A DNA stretch of 64,000 nt from Dicyema japonicum (taxonomy: Eukaryota; Dicyemida; Rhombozoa; Dicyemidae), in contig RDEW01000026.1 in the NCBI GenBank assembly GCA_011109175.1, positions 451,695 through 515,694 on the forward strand, given 5' to 3'. A model generated the notes under the pieces. It made no database searches. It was not told the origin of the DNA and was given only the letters and a program-made list of their open reading frames with translations. Position 1 is the stretch's first letter. Every line of letters begins with the position of its first letter. Shown here piece by piece: positions 1-12,179 of the stretch. The position numbers and the translations under genes were made by a program.

Positions 1-1143
1 CACTTCAACATGTTTTAGCAAATCTTGGGAAGTGATCCCTACTTCTATTAGTATTATTTCGTTTTTGGATTTATCGTGTACGAAAATATCAGGTTTGTTA
101 TTTTTAACTTTTATATCCGTTTGTAGTGTTGTATCGACTCGTATTTCAACTTTACTGTTTGACACAATCGATTGGACTGTATGCGTTTTTGCCCTCTTGG
201 TTCTTTTTATTCCAAACGACGACATAGTTGTATACATCTCACAACTTTGTTATGTCGCCGCATATATGCATCGCTAAGCATCCTGGTACATCGTGTAGCC
301 AGGTGATCCACACTCTTTTTGGCCATACCACAATGACTGCAATTTGCTTTCATCTTTTCAAAGAACTGAATCCGATCCTGTATCATGCAGTACATTGCTT
401 CCGACCTTGGTTTCCCCCAGTAAGCCATTCTGTTGATCCATTGATATTTTCAAAACACTTAATTGAATGAAGCAATTTCTGATCAGTCTTCTCCAAATAA
501 TTCCTCTTTTGATATTCCTTTATATTGTCAGTGTTCAAGTTAGATAGGTCACTACGCCGGATTTCTAAATTAATAGCTTCGAATTCACGTGGTTAAATGT
601 AGATAAGCCCAATGTAATAATTATATAGCGAGAGTGCGTATTCATTTATCGCTTTAAACAAGTTTACAGCGTTTAACTTCGAATTCGCCAGCATCTCTAT
701 CTTTTTCTTCACAATTTCAGCAATTTTTTCCATAACTTTGTCTATGTCGTCCATCATTTTTATAATAGTATCTTCATATTCTGCAATTATTTTCAGGTCG
801 TCAATAAAAAGAAAATGGTTAGTCACATATGTCACAATAGACGGATCACTCTGATCAATGCATATCTTCGGGAATTTTATATTTATTATTCGGCTTAGTG
901 GGTCCATTACCAGAGTAAACAGCTGAGGAGAGAGTGAGTCTCCTTGCAAGATTCCTTTAGTGAGTTTGATCTTTCCAATTCTTTTTTGTTGAGGTTCAAA
1001 ATAACATTCCACTTGCTTATTCAATTCTTGATAAACTTCACAGTCCATTCAGGAACTCCAGAGCGATCAAGAACCCGACATAAAAATACATGATTGACAG
1101 AATCGAAAGCCTTCTTCACATCGATCCACGTTGTGAATAAACT
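1..1143 (-). mobile_element. R2/R4-like LINE fragment (RT, zinc finger, endonuclease), decayed
   Basis: Minus-strand remains of a non-LTR retrotransposon with a C-terminal restriction-like endonuclease. Positions about 593-1140 carry reverse transcriptase: DVKKAFDSVNH (motif A), GILQGDSLSPQLF (motif B) and FIDDLK (motif C). Positions about 207-428 carry a CxxC...HLATRC zinc finger followed by an RRHNKVVRCI stretch. Positions 1-200 encode the start of the endonuclease with NKPDIFVHDK and EVGI, a PD-(D/E)xK-type arrangement. Frames are broken by stops and the C-terminus runs off the window edge. The copies at 18950-21725 and 62727-64000 align with it. A Tigger element interrupts it upstream at 1145. 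Family assignment to the R2/R4/NeSL type is from domain order, not from a tree. Confidence 0.8.
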
Positions 1144-1144
1144 A

Positions 1145-2310
1145 CAGTAAACTCTCTTAAATATGCCAATTCTCAGATTTGCCATTTTTTTAAGAAATAT
1201 TCTAATTTTAGTGGAAATTTGCCATAATTTTTTTAAAGTTTTTTTTTTTAAATTACTGAAAATTATACACAATATAACTTTATTATAGTAGCATGCCCGT
1301 TGTGTTTCTAGTTGTCGATATAAAAGACTCACTAACGAACAAAAAGTGCAAATATTGCGTTATAAGGACGACAACAACTTATTATCTTTCCAAAGAATTG
1401 CCGACAATTTTTCCTTGTTGTTTAAAGTGAACATTTAACTCTATCTTAAAGAGTCTTGAGTCGATTTTGGAACAATTCAAAACTAAAAATTCCTTAACAA
1501 AAAAAGTCAAAAAGTTAGTTTCCGCATCTTGATGAAAAGCTTGTTGAGTGGATGGATTCGATGGAATCAAAAGATATTCTTAATGGTTATAAATTTTAAG
1601 GTGCATTGTTGAACGATGCATTAATATCCAGTAAAACAGAATTCTACGTTAAGCAGCTTTCTCTCCACTATTTCAAAAACTCTTTGGCTGAGAAAATTAC
1701 ATGGGCAAATGTGCACTGAGAAAAGTGTCGATATTAAAGGGTTTCTCAAAGAATTTCAAAAAGTTTCAAAATCATATACCTGCGAGCAGATTTATAGCCT
1801 GGATGAAACTGGGATTTATACAGGCTTATTCCATCCAAAACTATCTGCAAGACTCCGTTTTAAGGATACAAGAACTTCAAAGATAGAGTATCTGTGATGT
1901 TATGCAAAAATATGTCTGGAAATCATAAATTAAAGAAAAATCAAAAATGCCGAAGTGTTTCAAAAAATATGATTACCGGTGTTCTGTTTCGTATTACAGT
2001 TCCAAAAGAGCATGGATGACTGCATTTATTTTTATTAACTGGATGATAAAATTCGATAACCTTTTATGGCAGAGAAGTCAATTTTGCTTTTTATAGATAA
2101 TTGTCCATTAATTATGATAATGAGATACTCATTCACGAAGAAACTACTGAAATGAAACCCCTAAACAAAAATGAAATAGCATCCAATTTAAGCGAAATTG
2201 AAAAGAATCTTTTTGAGAACGTTGAAAACGAAGAGGTTTCGTTTTTATTACATGCAAATACTAGAGATATCAAAAAGAAGCAAATGGGAATTGAGTTTTT
2301 TTGATAAAAT
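1145..2310 (+). mobile_element. Tigger/pogo-type DNA transposon, decayed
   Basis: It begins at a TA dinucleotide with CAGTAAACTCTCTTAAATA, nearly the same terminal sequence as the element at 52720-53964. The plus strand then encodes broken pieces of a Tigger/CENP-B-like transposase: an N-terminal helix-turn-helix start (LTNEQKVQILR near 1335), the catalytic-core stretch EQIYSLDETGI near 1780, and an acidic C-terminal tail at 2101-2304 ending near KKKQMGIEFF. There are many stops and frameshifts and no 3' inverted repeat before the gamma-tubulin gene, so this is a dead, 3'-eroded copy inserted in the LINE at 1-1143. Confidence 0.75.
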
Positions 2311-2515
2311 TTAATAGTTAACTTTTTAAATAACTTTTATCGTAATAAAATCAAATTTTCATCGATGAGAAGTTTCCCAATAACTATTATAAAATTATTG
2401 ACTAAAAAGCGTGTGTCTCTTCCCTACTGGATTTAATGAATTCCCAAAAGGATGCATTATACTTTAGAACGTGCATAGTTATTAAAATTTAATCACAAAT
2501 TATAAAAACAAAAAC

Positions 2516-4085
2516 TTATTTATTATTACAAACACACCATTTTACATAATCAGGACCAGATGCCGCTACATATTCATCAACAAGACCCTGAACAACCTCC
2601 CTTGAACTATCAAACTCATCCAGATTATCACGAAACATTTCTTCACGTTTGTACTGTTCAAGAAAGGCTTCACGCTTTTTGAGTCTGTCATATTGTTTCA
2701 ATGTTCTATCGAATAACTAAAATAACGAAATTAATACAACCGTAGAAATACTTGTGTGATTGGCTAACATCAGTCCAGACACTCTGTTAGAAGTCTGGAC
2801 ATATGGTGACTTTTAGAGAGTGTGACCTGAATGCCAGCAGGTCCCCAAGATATAAACTTTGCTAATTTACGTTCTCTTATCTTTTGGAGACTTTTATGAA
2901 CCTATATAAGTTTGCCAAACAAACCTGTGAAGGATCAATTTCTCCCTGAATGATATTTAATATTGAAATATAGCAATGATCAGAATTCCTTCCCTGAGAA
3001 GTGGAGACCATCATATTCTTAGGCTGCAGTAAACGCCTCATAACATCCAAAACAGAAGTCTTCATTATTGATGAGGTCTATTGATAAACAAAATATCCAA
3101 ACATTCGACACAGTGGACAATGGAGTGTACCCAGTCATAAGAAAATGTAGTTTGGGAGTAGGGACTAAGGAAGCAATCAACCCAATTAGATCATTGTTCA
3201 TAAACCCGGGATATCGAATAGTGGAAGTGGATACTGACATGACAGTGGACACTATTTGGTTTATTTGGGAGAATGATGGATTCTCAACGTGAAGTCTTTC
3301 TACGGCTATTCTGTGAAGGGCTGTATTGTCCAGTACAACCTCAAATATTAGCAAGTCATACGACAGAGTCAGCATTCTCAGTAAGTCTCTTTAAAGTGAG
3401 AATTGAGTTATAAGGCTGTACAACAACATCGGACATTTCTTGAAGGTTTGGGAAAACGGAATATGTCTGGACAAGTTTTTTGGGGTATCTGATTAAACAC
3501 TACGATTACCGATCATTGAGTCTCTCCAGAATATAAGAGCCCATACCAGAACCAGTTCCTCCAGCAATGGAATGACAAATTGTAAATCCCTAACAAATGA
3601 TCACAATAGTAAACCTCAAGACTGTCGGACCCGTCTGCCTCTCTATCAATAATATCAAATATCTCTTCGTATAGTTTAGATGCCTAAACATCGAAATTAC
3701 AACTACATGAGCATAACCAGAGGCCCAAATGTTCCCAGCTCCACCACCGTCCTTGGATACAAATATATTTTCAGGATTGTATAGGTGGGCGTAGGCTGAA
3801 TTCCTAATTGTGCTGATAACACGTGGTTCCAGGTCAACAAGCACAACTCGGGGAATATAATGGTCGTCATCTGCCTGATAAAAGAAAACGTCCTTCCTGT
3901 CCTCACCCCCGATGGCATACTCTTCCACAATACCGTCTATATTAAAGAGGAAGGAGAAACCTGGCCTAATTCCGTGTTCTGTGCAAAGATTCTTCCAAAA
4001 TTCAAAGCCAACTATGCATAATTAATAATAAAATACTTTGATTTCCGCACTGACCCAATTGCAGAGTAATGATTTCACGCGGCAT
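2516..4085 (-). CDS. TUBG1: Gamma-tubulin (multi-exon, tiny introns)
   Basis: Gamma-tubulin nucleates microtubules at centrosomes and basal bodies within the gamma-tubulin ring complex. The start at 4085 gives the family N-terminus [16 protein letters not shown], followed after a 25-nt intron by IGFEFW. Further exons encode [29 protein letters not shown], the GTP-binding loop [33 protein letters not shown] and the C-terminus [15 protein letters not shown]...SREVV. The final exon is 2516-2701. Introns that I can place are 21-25 nt, for example 3340-3361. The second residue of the usual NNWASG motif is isoleucine here. The protein appears full length with no disabling change once introns are removed. 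It faces away from the B56 gene, with 100 bp between the two starts. Confidence 0.95.
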
Positions 4086-4185
4086 CACCTTACAGTATGT
4101 CTTTTATTATTATTATTAATATTTTAATTTTGATAATTACAAATAGAATACATTATTAATAACATTAAATAATTTAATTTTGTTC
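4086..4185. promoter_or_regulatory. Divergent intergenic region between gamma-tubulin and B56 genes
   Basis: Only 100 bp separate the two predicted start codons, which diverge. The stretch is strongly AT-rich (long runs of A/T around 4100-4180). It must hold the promoters or trans-splice acceptor sites for both genes; no specific motif is recognised. Confidence 0.5.
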
Positions 4186-5744
4186 ATGTGTTCCACTAAA
4201 CTACATCCACGGGAGTTTTTAACTCCAATAAAAGGTCATAAATTTTCTCACAAAGTAGAAGTCTCCAAACAACAACTCTCCAAAATTCTCAACATTAAGT
4301 TTTCAATTCTTTCCACTACCCCACTTAACGATATTAACAATCTATACAATAATGATGAAAATGAGTGTCCCTCTATTTTGATAGATTATCGCGATTGTCT
4401 CGACGATATCAACGAGTTTACATGTCAAGGAGGGGTAATTCCCTCTGCTTGCTATCGTAATGTACTAACAATGGTATTATCAGTTGTTATTCATTAGTTT
4501 GAAGTAAACATTGACCGAAACATACCTCTCTCTAGATTTTACCAGCATTCCCTAGATTTTGAAGAGGAAGACGAACCTTTCCTGGATCTTTCCTGGTTTT
4601 ATCTTCAAGTATTCAGATTATCTAATACAAGCACCTTTATGACTTCTTTCTTAGACTTATCGACTCTAGTAACCTCAATTTTCCAGCATTTGAACAGCTG
4701 ATTACTGAAAGACTATTAAATAAAGTTTATTAGGTTATCTCATTCAGATTCTGAGAACATTCAACAACCAAGATAGCCGTGAACGTGACTTTCTTAGACT
4801 TTTACTGCATAAAGTATATGGAAGGTTTGTCAAAATGAGACTATTTCTGAGGAGAAGGATTGGGTACATTTTCATGAAGTTTGTAACTTGGCTATTTATT
4901 AGTTTTGCCTATTCTGATGAGACATTCTACGGAATAGAAGAACTTTTAGCAGTGTTGGTGAGGTTATAGTGTAATACTCTATGAAATAGCATAATCAATG
5001 GATTCGCTCTCCCATTGAAGGAATCACACAAGGATTACCTCGAACACCAAATAATGCCTCTACACAAGTCAAATATGATTTTTGCATATTTTCGTCAACT
5101 TTCCAACTGTGTAATTCAGTACATTCAGAAAGATCAGAGATTGACCTCATTGGTTGTATTATTATATATGTAGGTTATTACTTCACTCTTTAAGTACTGG
5201 CCAAGGAATAATAGCTCAAAAGAGGTCTCTTTCTTTATCATTTCAGCTTCTCTTTATGACTGAACTGGAAGAAGTTATTAATCGTTCAAATAACGTCGAC
5301 ATGTCTAATATTATTGACCCCCTTTTCAAAAAACTTGCATCACTTTTTCAGAGTCCTCATTTTCAGGTGTTTGTGTTATTTATGTTAGATATCTGAACAT
5401 GCCCTACTTTTTTTCAATAATGAGAGCTTCCTTAAACTAGTTGCTGAGAACATCCCCCTGGCTATGGGTGAATTTGTCCCCAGTATTCAGAATTCTCTCC
5501 ACCATTGGAACGCGTTGTCCATGTGAATTTAATTTAAGTTCTATTCGAAATCTGTCCTTATCTATTATTGAAATAATGAAGACTCTTGATGGTACTCTAT
5601 ACGAAAATTGTCTCTCAGACTACTACACAAACAAAAAAGAGTATTTTACAGATTTAATCTTTCAGAGATGCCGATAAAAGGGAGAAAAACAAAGTTAAAT
5701 GGGAGATGATAGAAAAGATTGCCCAACAGAGTTCGTTGGATTGA
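4186..5744 (+). CDS. PPP2R5: PP2A regulatory subunit B56 family
   Basis: B56 subunits select substrates and localise the PP2A phosphatase trimer. The chosen start ATG at 4186 opens MCSTKLHPREFL. Family landmarks in order: DINEFTCQGGVIP near residue 70, EEEDEPFLDLSWFYLQ (family EDEPTLE..WPHLQ), the block around 4785-4850 equal to RERDFLRLLLHKVYGRFVKMR, IINGFALPLKE-HK near 4990, FKYWP near 5190, ELEEVI, and IDPLFKKLASLFQSPHFQ near 5320. The last intron (25 nt) leads to an exon ending KVKWEMIEKIAQQSSLD with a stop at 5744. The exons change frame at short GT-AG introns, so the gene looks broken if read as one frame. The variable N-terminal extension is short. The paralogue type (alpha to epsilon) cannot be assigned. 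Confidence 0.9.
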
Positions 5745-6185
5745 TTATATTGTAATAGTTAATTATATAAGGGACTTGTAATGTGTGCTATCAAAATATA
5801 TATTTGTTTTTGACTTTAAGGGAATACTTTTATATGTTCTCTCCTTCATCCATTTTCACATTCACCTTATTTTTAGTCCTCTAAATACATGCATAGGGTC
5901 TCCAAACGATCCATCTGACGACTTAGAGTAGATAGATGTGAAGTACTATAGAGACATTATTAGGAAAAAAAGTCATCATTTAAATTGGAAATGCAATAGT
6001 GATTGAGCTCAGAGACCTTCGTCATTGAAAATACTTCTTTCAGAGCTTTGAAATCGTTTTCACTTTGTCGTAGTAACTGTTATTTATTTTATTCACACAA
6101 TCTTTTGTAAGTCCAACACAAACAGTCATAACTAATTATTACAAGGGAGGGCATCTGCTTTTGCCGAACAAGTCCATCCTCCAAT
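5745..6185. other. Intergenic, AT-rich, nothing recognised
   Basis: This 3' flank of the B56 gene contains T/A-rich sequence with no coding similarity or inverted repeat that I can support. It ends at a SINE copy. Confidence 0.5.
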
Positions 6186-6189
6186 AGTA

Positions 6190-6475
6190 CATTAAAGGCT
6201 TCAGACGAGAGGTGGAGAAGTAGCCCTCTTCCATTTTCATCACACGTTTTCCGTCGTGGACATTACTTCATTTAGCGACGGAGGAGTTTTCATAATGTAA
6301 TCTAAACTAGAGGATTTAGGCAGGGAGAAGGTAGGAAGGTCCCTTTCAACTGCGTGTCGTGTCTGAAAGACTCGTCGCCTCACAGGTTGGATCTGTTTGA
6401 CGAGAATTGACCTTCTATCCTTCGGATTCGAATCCACGACCTTCAGATCCGTTATTATCAGACTTTGACAAGTGT
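6190..6475 (-). repeat. tRNA-derived SINE, family A (copy 1)
   Basis: Read on the minus strand, this has a polymerase III B-box-like GGATTCGAATCC followed by a body containing AGGTCAATTCTCGTC, GGCGACGAGTC, GACACGACAC, GGGATCTTCCTACC-like and GAATGAAGT-like blocks. The same blocks, in the same order, occur at 13300-13550 and 45300-45630. The upstream A-box part is degraded in this copy. The short ORF that overlaps it has no coding meaning. Confidence 0.75.
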
Positions 6476-6715
6476 ATAATTTATATTTATTGAACCAAAA
6501 AAACACCGTCATAGCCAGAATGAAAAAATTCAGGTTATCCACGCCTCCCTCAACATTCTTGCATGCTCGGCCTTGAGGGGAACTATTCTGGATGGTTAAA
6601 TGTAACTTAATTTCAAAATGTTGACTTGATTTTAATTTCGAAATGTTGACGTTCAGTCAGAAGGCCAGGTAACATGTGTCTGATTATTATCATTAACCTC
6701 GGATACACCAAGAAA

Positions 6716-7470
6716 GAAGTTGCTCTCCCCACTCCACTGGAGGGTTTTCACAACTGCAAGGAATGGATGTCTTCTACCTTTTATGTTGGTTCTGTATGGA
6801 CTTGAGTAATTTTGAAGTACTCTGTATCTGTAACAGTGGAAACTGGATACACTTGATTAGTTGATTACTTTTAATTTCTTTATTGGTGGATCCGGGGTTA
6901 ACAATAATAATTTATTAACCATAGATTTAAGGAGTTTTACATCTGAGTCTTACCATAAGGCTTGGACTCCACATCTGGATCCTTCCTCCTTTTTAAATTT
7001 CTCAAAACATGCCACAAACCTGTAATGAAAACTGTCTAATCCTCTCCTATGCCAACGGTATCATTCTTGCTCCAAGAACAGAAGCATTCAATCAGCGACT
7101 CAGTTGGCTCAACAAATGCTCGACAACTTGGAACTATGGCTCTCGAAGCGGAGACTGCAATAAAGTTAATTGGACCAGATCACAATATCCAACCCATTGA
7201 AAACTTTTTAATCGAACTACAACGAAAACTATTAAAGAGGCTATTCTACCAAACTGCCCTCTATTCCAAATACTATCGAATTATCTACAATCATACAAAA
7301 ATTTTGAGCCGATGCCATGTCTAATGAGAAGAGCTGTTCTGGATTCTTGACCCCGCCGGACTCGTCCTCACCTTTGTCGGTCTGGGATCACTTAGTTAGA
7401 TGAGAACTTTTATTTCTTTCTTTTTGACCCAATGATCCTGGGGGTAATAATAATAAATTTCTCAAAACTT
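6716..7470 (+). mobile_element. Internally deleted copy of the 2A-type LINE
   Basis: Positions 6716-6870 match the 5' untranslated region of the intact element at 49088-49230 (shared GCTCTCCCCACTCCACTGGA and GTGGAAACTGGATACACTT). The sequence then passes to RT remains (ILSYANGIILAPRTE near 7045, the equivalent of YADDLVIASR) and a short C-terminal/3' tail ending in a TAATAATAATAAA-like run near 7460. The endonuclease and most of the RT are missing. Confidence 0.7.
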
Positions 7471-7599
7471 TTCTCCCAGTTTTATTTTTTTTTGAAACCT
7501 TTGATCCGATCCTCCAAATCCTACTAATCGGTGCCATCAGCTTATCTTCTTCCTCGCTTAGACAGTCTTTCAGTTTCTTATTTAAAGAGAGCTTAATTA

Positions 7600-9000
7600 A
7601 GCTCTCCTTGTCTTCTCTATGAGGGGTAGATCTTTTCCCTCTTTGGGGAGAACCACCCCTAGACCCATAAAGTAGGCTATGGGGAATAACTTCCTTGAAG
7701 ATGACCAGGTAGGTGTTACGGCTAAAGTTTCATGTACACAGGAGCCACTGAAAATCTTTCTTCTTCCTCTCCCTGTGACCCATAGGTAGCGCAGATGCGT
7801 GCATTGCTTACTCCCACTGTGTATGCTTGTTTCAGTTGCTTTTTCCACTTCTTATTCGGAGTGCGCATGAATTTTCAGCATAGAGCTTTAACCCTCTCAT
7901 GTTGCACCATCGCTCAATCTGATCCACATACTCCGGATTCTTCCTTCAAATATATAAGATTTTATGGATTTGTCCATCACAATTACGTCATCCGCATAAG
8001 AAGACTAGTATTAATATTCCTCGGACGTGGAAAACTCACCATGAATATATTAAACAAAATAGGCTTCAATACTGAACCTTGTAGTACTCCTCTTGAATAG
8101 CATTAAATCATATATATTTCCGCACACTTTCCAAAAAATTGTCTTTCCTGAAGATAATTTTTTAGCCAAACAAATAGATATCTCGGAATACATGCTTTAC
8201 AAGCTGCTTGCCTTTTGAAATCCCTTGCTTTCATGATTTCAGAATTCAGTCTGCACAGCCTCTTCCAGGACGAAAACCCCACTACTCTGAATCAGAAAGT
8301 CATTCTCCTCTATACGTCTTTTGAAAATGATACGTTCAACTACTTTCGTGAAAAAAGCATATTAAGCTAATTGGCCTGTAGCTTGTCGCATCTTCCTTTG
8401 GCTTCATTGGTTTTGGAATCATCTTCACGACAGCTTTCTTCCATATTGAGAAGAGATGGCTAAGTTTTAAAACCCATTTTAAAGACATCGCAGATAGTCA
8501 AATATCCGGATCCTCCTTGATAAGCTTAATTGATAAGCTTATATCATGGAGAATTGACCTTGCATTCCCTGACAGTCGTCATCACTTCCAAGGCGCTGAC
8601 AGTGCCATCAACAATATGAAGTTCCTCGTCGGACTATTTCAATATATTGGTAAAAACTTTCTTTTTGTCATTCGGAATCAAACTCCATGGATCCACACCC
8701 TAAATTTTTTGGAGCTGATCCCTGAAGGTGTTTCCTCCGTCATACATACGCCCTCGTTTTGTTTCTTTAATATAATCTTTTCTGCCCCGACTTTGGACAC
8801 ATTATCTTACAATAGCATTTCCAAAAAGAGGGATTTTTTACATAAATCTTCGCAGCCTCAGACATCCATATACGGTCAGTTTCATCCTTCCATATACTGC
8901 CGATTACCTCCTTGATAATCATGATTCTGGCAGATAAGATTTCCCCGTCTATTTTGTCGAGAGTTTTGGGCCTTCCCACATAGACAGAGCTGGCGATACT
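7600..9000 (-). mobile_element. Jockey/CR1-like LINE RT remnant
   Basis: The minus strand from about 8520 to 7930 translates, across several frame changes, to typical LINE reverse transcriptase: WKKAVVKMIPKP, SYRPISLICFFTKVVERIIF, and SSYADDVIVM as the catalytic motif. Flanking pieces at 8767-8979 and 7597-7848 have no clear identity. No intact frame remains. Confidence 0.65.
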
Positions 9001-9261
9001 GGTAATACGCCGTCCATCCTGATTTGTTTTGCAACAACCATAACTAATACTCTTAGAATTAAGATGGTATAGGAATTCTTGTCAATAATGATGGTTCTGA
9101 TTTGTTTATATCGTTTAATGAATAACATTAGAATTAAAAAAATTATGATTAATTTTTGCGGTTAGTGGTATTAACTAAATATTTTAATTAACCATCAATT
9201 TTTTATAATCCAGCATAGAAAACCAATTTATGACCCAAGATGATGTTACATAAATAACAGG
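9001..9261. other. AT-rich spacer, nothing recognised
   Basis: Sequence between two LINE remnants. It is low in G+C and shows no supported feature. Confidence 0.4.
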
Positions 9262-12150
9262 TATCTCGATTCCCACTGTCATTGGAAAAGTCAACATTGC
9301 TAATATTTATGTTCCACCTCCTCCTCCTTGCCCGAAGGGATATAACCCAGACCTCTCGAAGTTGAACAATCTAAGGAACCTAATTATTTGTGGAGATTTA
9401 ACACCCAACTTGGCTAAAATCACAACGGACTGACTCTAGAGCAGCGCTTCTCGATTGGAGGTGCTCGCAGCCCCTAGGGGTGCGAGAAATAGTTTTTAAA
9501 AATTATGATTACTTGTACATATATATTTTATCAAATCTATTGACGGAGCTGTGAAAAACCTGAATAACGTGATCTTACTGGAAAAAAAACTATTTATTCC
9601 TAGATGTTCCTTCAAGCGGTACAACAAGAAACTAGAGCCTTCATCAAAGAAAGGAATCAGCTTAATTAAATCTTCTACCTTTCCCCGGGAGGAGAAGCCA
9701 AATCAAGAGCCTCAACGACGCAGTCGCACAGAGGTTGAAATCATCTCAAAGGAATGAATGGGCAAGCAGAATCAGAAATCTTTGCAAGCACAAATTTACC
9801 CAATGCATGTGGAAGACCATTAAAAAGCTCAGACCATATGCGGAACCTAATAACACAGGCTAGCCAAATGTCCAAGAATAAAACAACTTTATGAAGTTTT
9901 ATGTCGGAATCAGCCACAAGAAATTCCTGAAAACCAGCCCTTCCTTTACGACCACGAAGCCAAAAAGGTCTTCTTCATTATATTGCTTATCTATTTTGGA
10001 CAAAATTAAAAGTCTTCCCTCCTGCGGTCCTGATTTGATTCCGGCTATTCTGCTCAAACATCTTGGCCCAATTGGAATAGAAGCGCTCCGGAGCATCTTT
10101 AATTTTTCAATAAACCATAAACAAATTCCAGAAATTTGGAAATAGTCCAACATACGCCCAATTCTCAAGTCGGGAAGGCCGAAGAGCGACCCTATTTGTA
10201 CAGACCCATTGCACTATTATGCTCATTTTCGAAACTCCTGGAAAAACTCGTTCTATGCATCATTTACCCTGCCCTTCCCCTTGCACATCTCCAACATGGT
10301 TTCAGGAGAGACCGGTCTACATAAACACACCTCACCTTTTTGAACCAGTTCATTATTGAAAGCTTTTCTGAAAACCACATCTAAAATCTGTTTTATGCTC
10401 TTTCGACCAACAAAAGGCCTTCGATTCTGTATCCAGAAAAATCCTTACTTAAAAAATATTTAGACTATATTTTTTAAGTAAGACTATATTTTTACTTAAA
10501 AAATATTTTAACTCGAACATAAAATTACGGCTTTCAAATTTCCTCAGCGGAAGAAAAGGGCGTGTATGCTTGGATGGAATTTGATCAGTCTCGAGATTAC
10601 TTCCAAATGGAGTTCCCCAAGGTTCCCCCGTCTCCTGCCCTACTCAACTTATACCTTTCCGATATTCCCAACCCAGTTATGGAAGACTCGATAATTCTCG
10701 CCTATGCTTATGACCTACTCATTATTTCACGTGATCAAGACCTCACGAATGCTTCAAAAAAGGTACAAGAATTCTTGTTACAATTTCAAACTTGGCTACA
10801 CCAAAACCGGATGAACATATCTCCCGGAAAATCCTCCACCATCTATTTACCTGAAAGGCTCGGAAAATGTACCGTGGATCTATTCCTGGACAACGAAAAA
10901 ATTCCTTTTACGAAGAAACCTAAAATTCTGGGGGTCACTTTTGATACCCACATGTGTTTTTCTGCCCATATTGAGAAAATCATTGGAACTTGTCAGAGGA
11001 AAATTGGTTTAATCAAAACCATATTTTGTGTAGGGCAAATTTTTTAAACCTAAAAAATAAAATTTAACCTAAAAAATTAACTTTATTAACCTAATAACTA
11101 AAAAATTAACCCAAAAAATTAACTTTACATCTAAACAATAAAATCACTAAAACTTTTGTTACATACAAATTACATAACTTTCTAAATTTTCTGGTAAAAA
11201 ATTTCGGTTGGATCTTAGAAAATTCTTTATCTCAGAGAAACATCGTTCAACCGAGCACAAAGTTTGCTGACAATTCAGGAGTAATGAATACTCGACTCCT
11301 GTGGTTAAAACCCTAAAATACTTTGTGTGATATTTTATACTTTTTTGTCATTTTCAAAACATGTCTCATATGTATGCGAACAATCTCAGAAGTTCACCGT
11401 AGTCTGGGCTATGCCAAGTACATCATTTGGCTCGAGCAAAGAGAGCTTGCCCACTATTTACAGACAATTTATCAGAAAAACGATGAACTATGCTGTTCCT
11501 GCCTGGGGTCCCTGGAATAAATGACAAACGACTCAAAACTCTGCTCTAAGAATAATTAATGACTGTCCAAATGATCACCTACACTGGGAATCAAAAAATT
11601 TTCCAATCAGGGACCATTTCAAGATATTAAGTTTTCAATTCTTTGCAAGTGTAGTGCTCTGAGACACCCAGCTCACTGCCTTTGGATCTCCACAATCAAA
11701 AGGAGAATTATTCCTAATCTTTGTAATCAAATTCTGATTCTACAAACCATCCCAGAGTCTGAGTTTTCTCAGTCACGACAGAAAACAATCCATACTGGGT
11801 AAGTCATCAGAAGCCTTGGTATAAACAAGCTTCTTGAGTGTATTACACCTATTGTTGACGGAACCGAAACTTCCTTACCACAGGGAGTTCTCGTTTACTT
11901 GGCGCGCCTACGTTATGGTCATCAGTTGAATTTACATTCATATCTGTACATGATTGGACAAATAGTCTTCTCCACTATGCCCATCATGTTTTCTTGACCA
12001 GATATCAGAACATCTTTTCACTTGTCCGGGTCCACTTACTAGTTCTCTTCAGAACCAAATATACCTGTCGGATCTTTGGGAGTGTCCGCTCTTGCTGTAA
12101 CGTTTTTGTTAGCCACCAGTTTCTTTAACTTGAAGGGACCAATGGTAAAT
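9262..12150 (+). mobile_element. Decayed LINE of the 2A-type family (endonuclease to 3' end)
   Basis: The pieces follow the order of the intact element at 49031-52525. First comes the end of the AP-endonuclease domain (VNIANIYVPPPPP, NLIICGDL, 9290-9400), then a region of stops. RT parts follow: LLKHLGPIGIEAL near 10060, HGFRRDRST near 10300, and 10562-11047 with AYAYDLLIISR replacing YADDLVIAS and KPKILGVTFD. The C-terminal part at 11323-11950 has NYAVPAWGPWN and the family LARLR-GH block. The catalytic YADD aspartates are partly lost (AYDL). A hAT end is inserted at 9437. An AT-rich stretch at 11041-11220 also looks like a later insertion. Confidence 0.7.
9437..9545. mobile_element. hAT transposon terminal fragment
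   Basis: CAGCGCTTCTCGATTGGAGG followed by GCTCGCAGCCCC is the kind of end seen in hAT elements, and CAGCGCTTCTCGATTCG at 47723 is almost the same. It interrupts the LINE endonuclease region. No transposase is present. Confidence 0.55.
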
Positions 12151-12179
12151 AAATGATGATGAAATAGGTCAGTTTGTCA

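Noticed and set aside
3068-3292. Plus-strand open frame over the gamma-tubulin gene
   Set aside because: It is the antisense shadow of a conserved gamma-tubulin exon.
11041-11220. Repeated AACCTAAAAAAT-like units as telomere-like or satellite repeats
   Set aside because: The units are irregular and few; low-complexity AT sequence inside a decayed LINE is the simpler reading.
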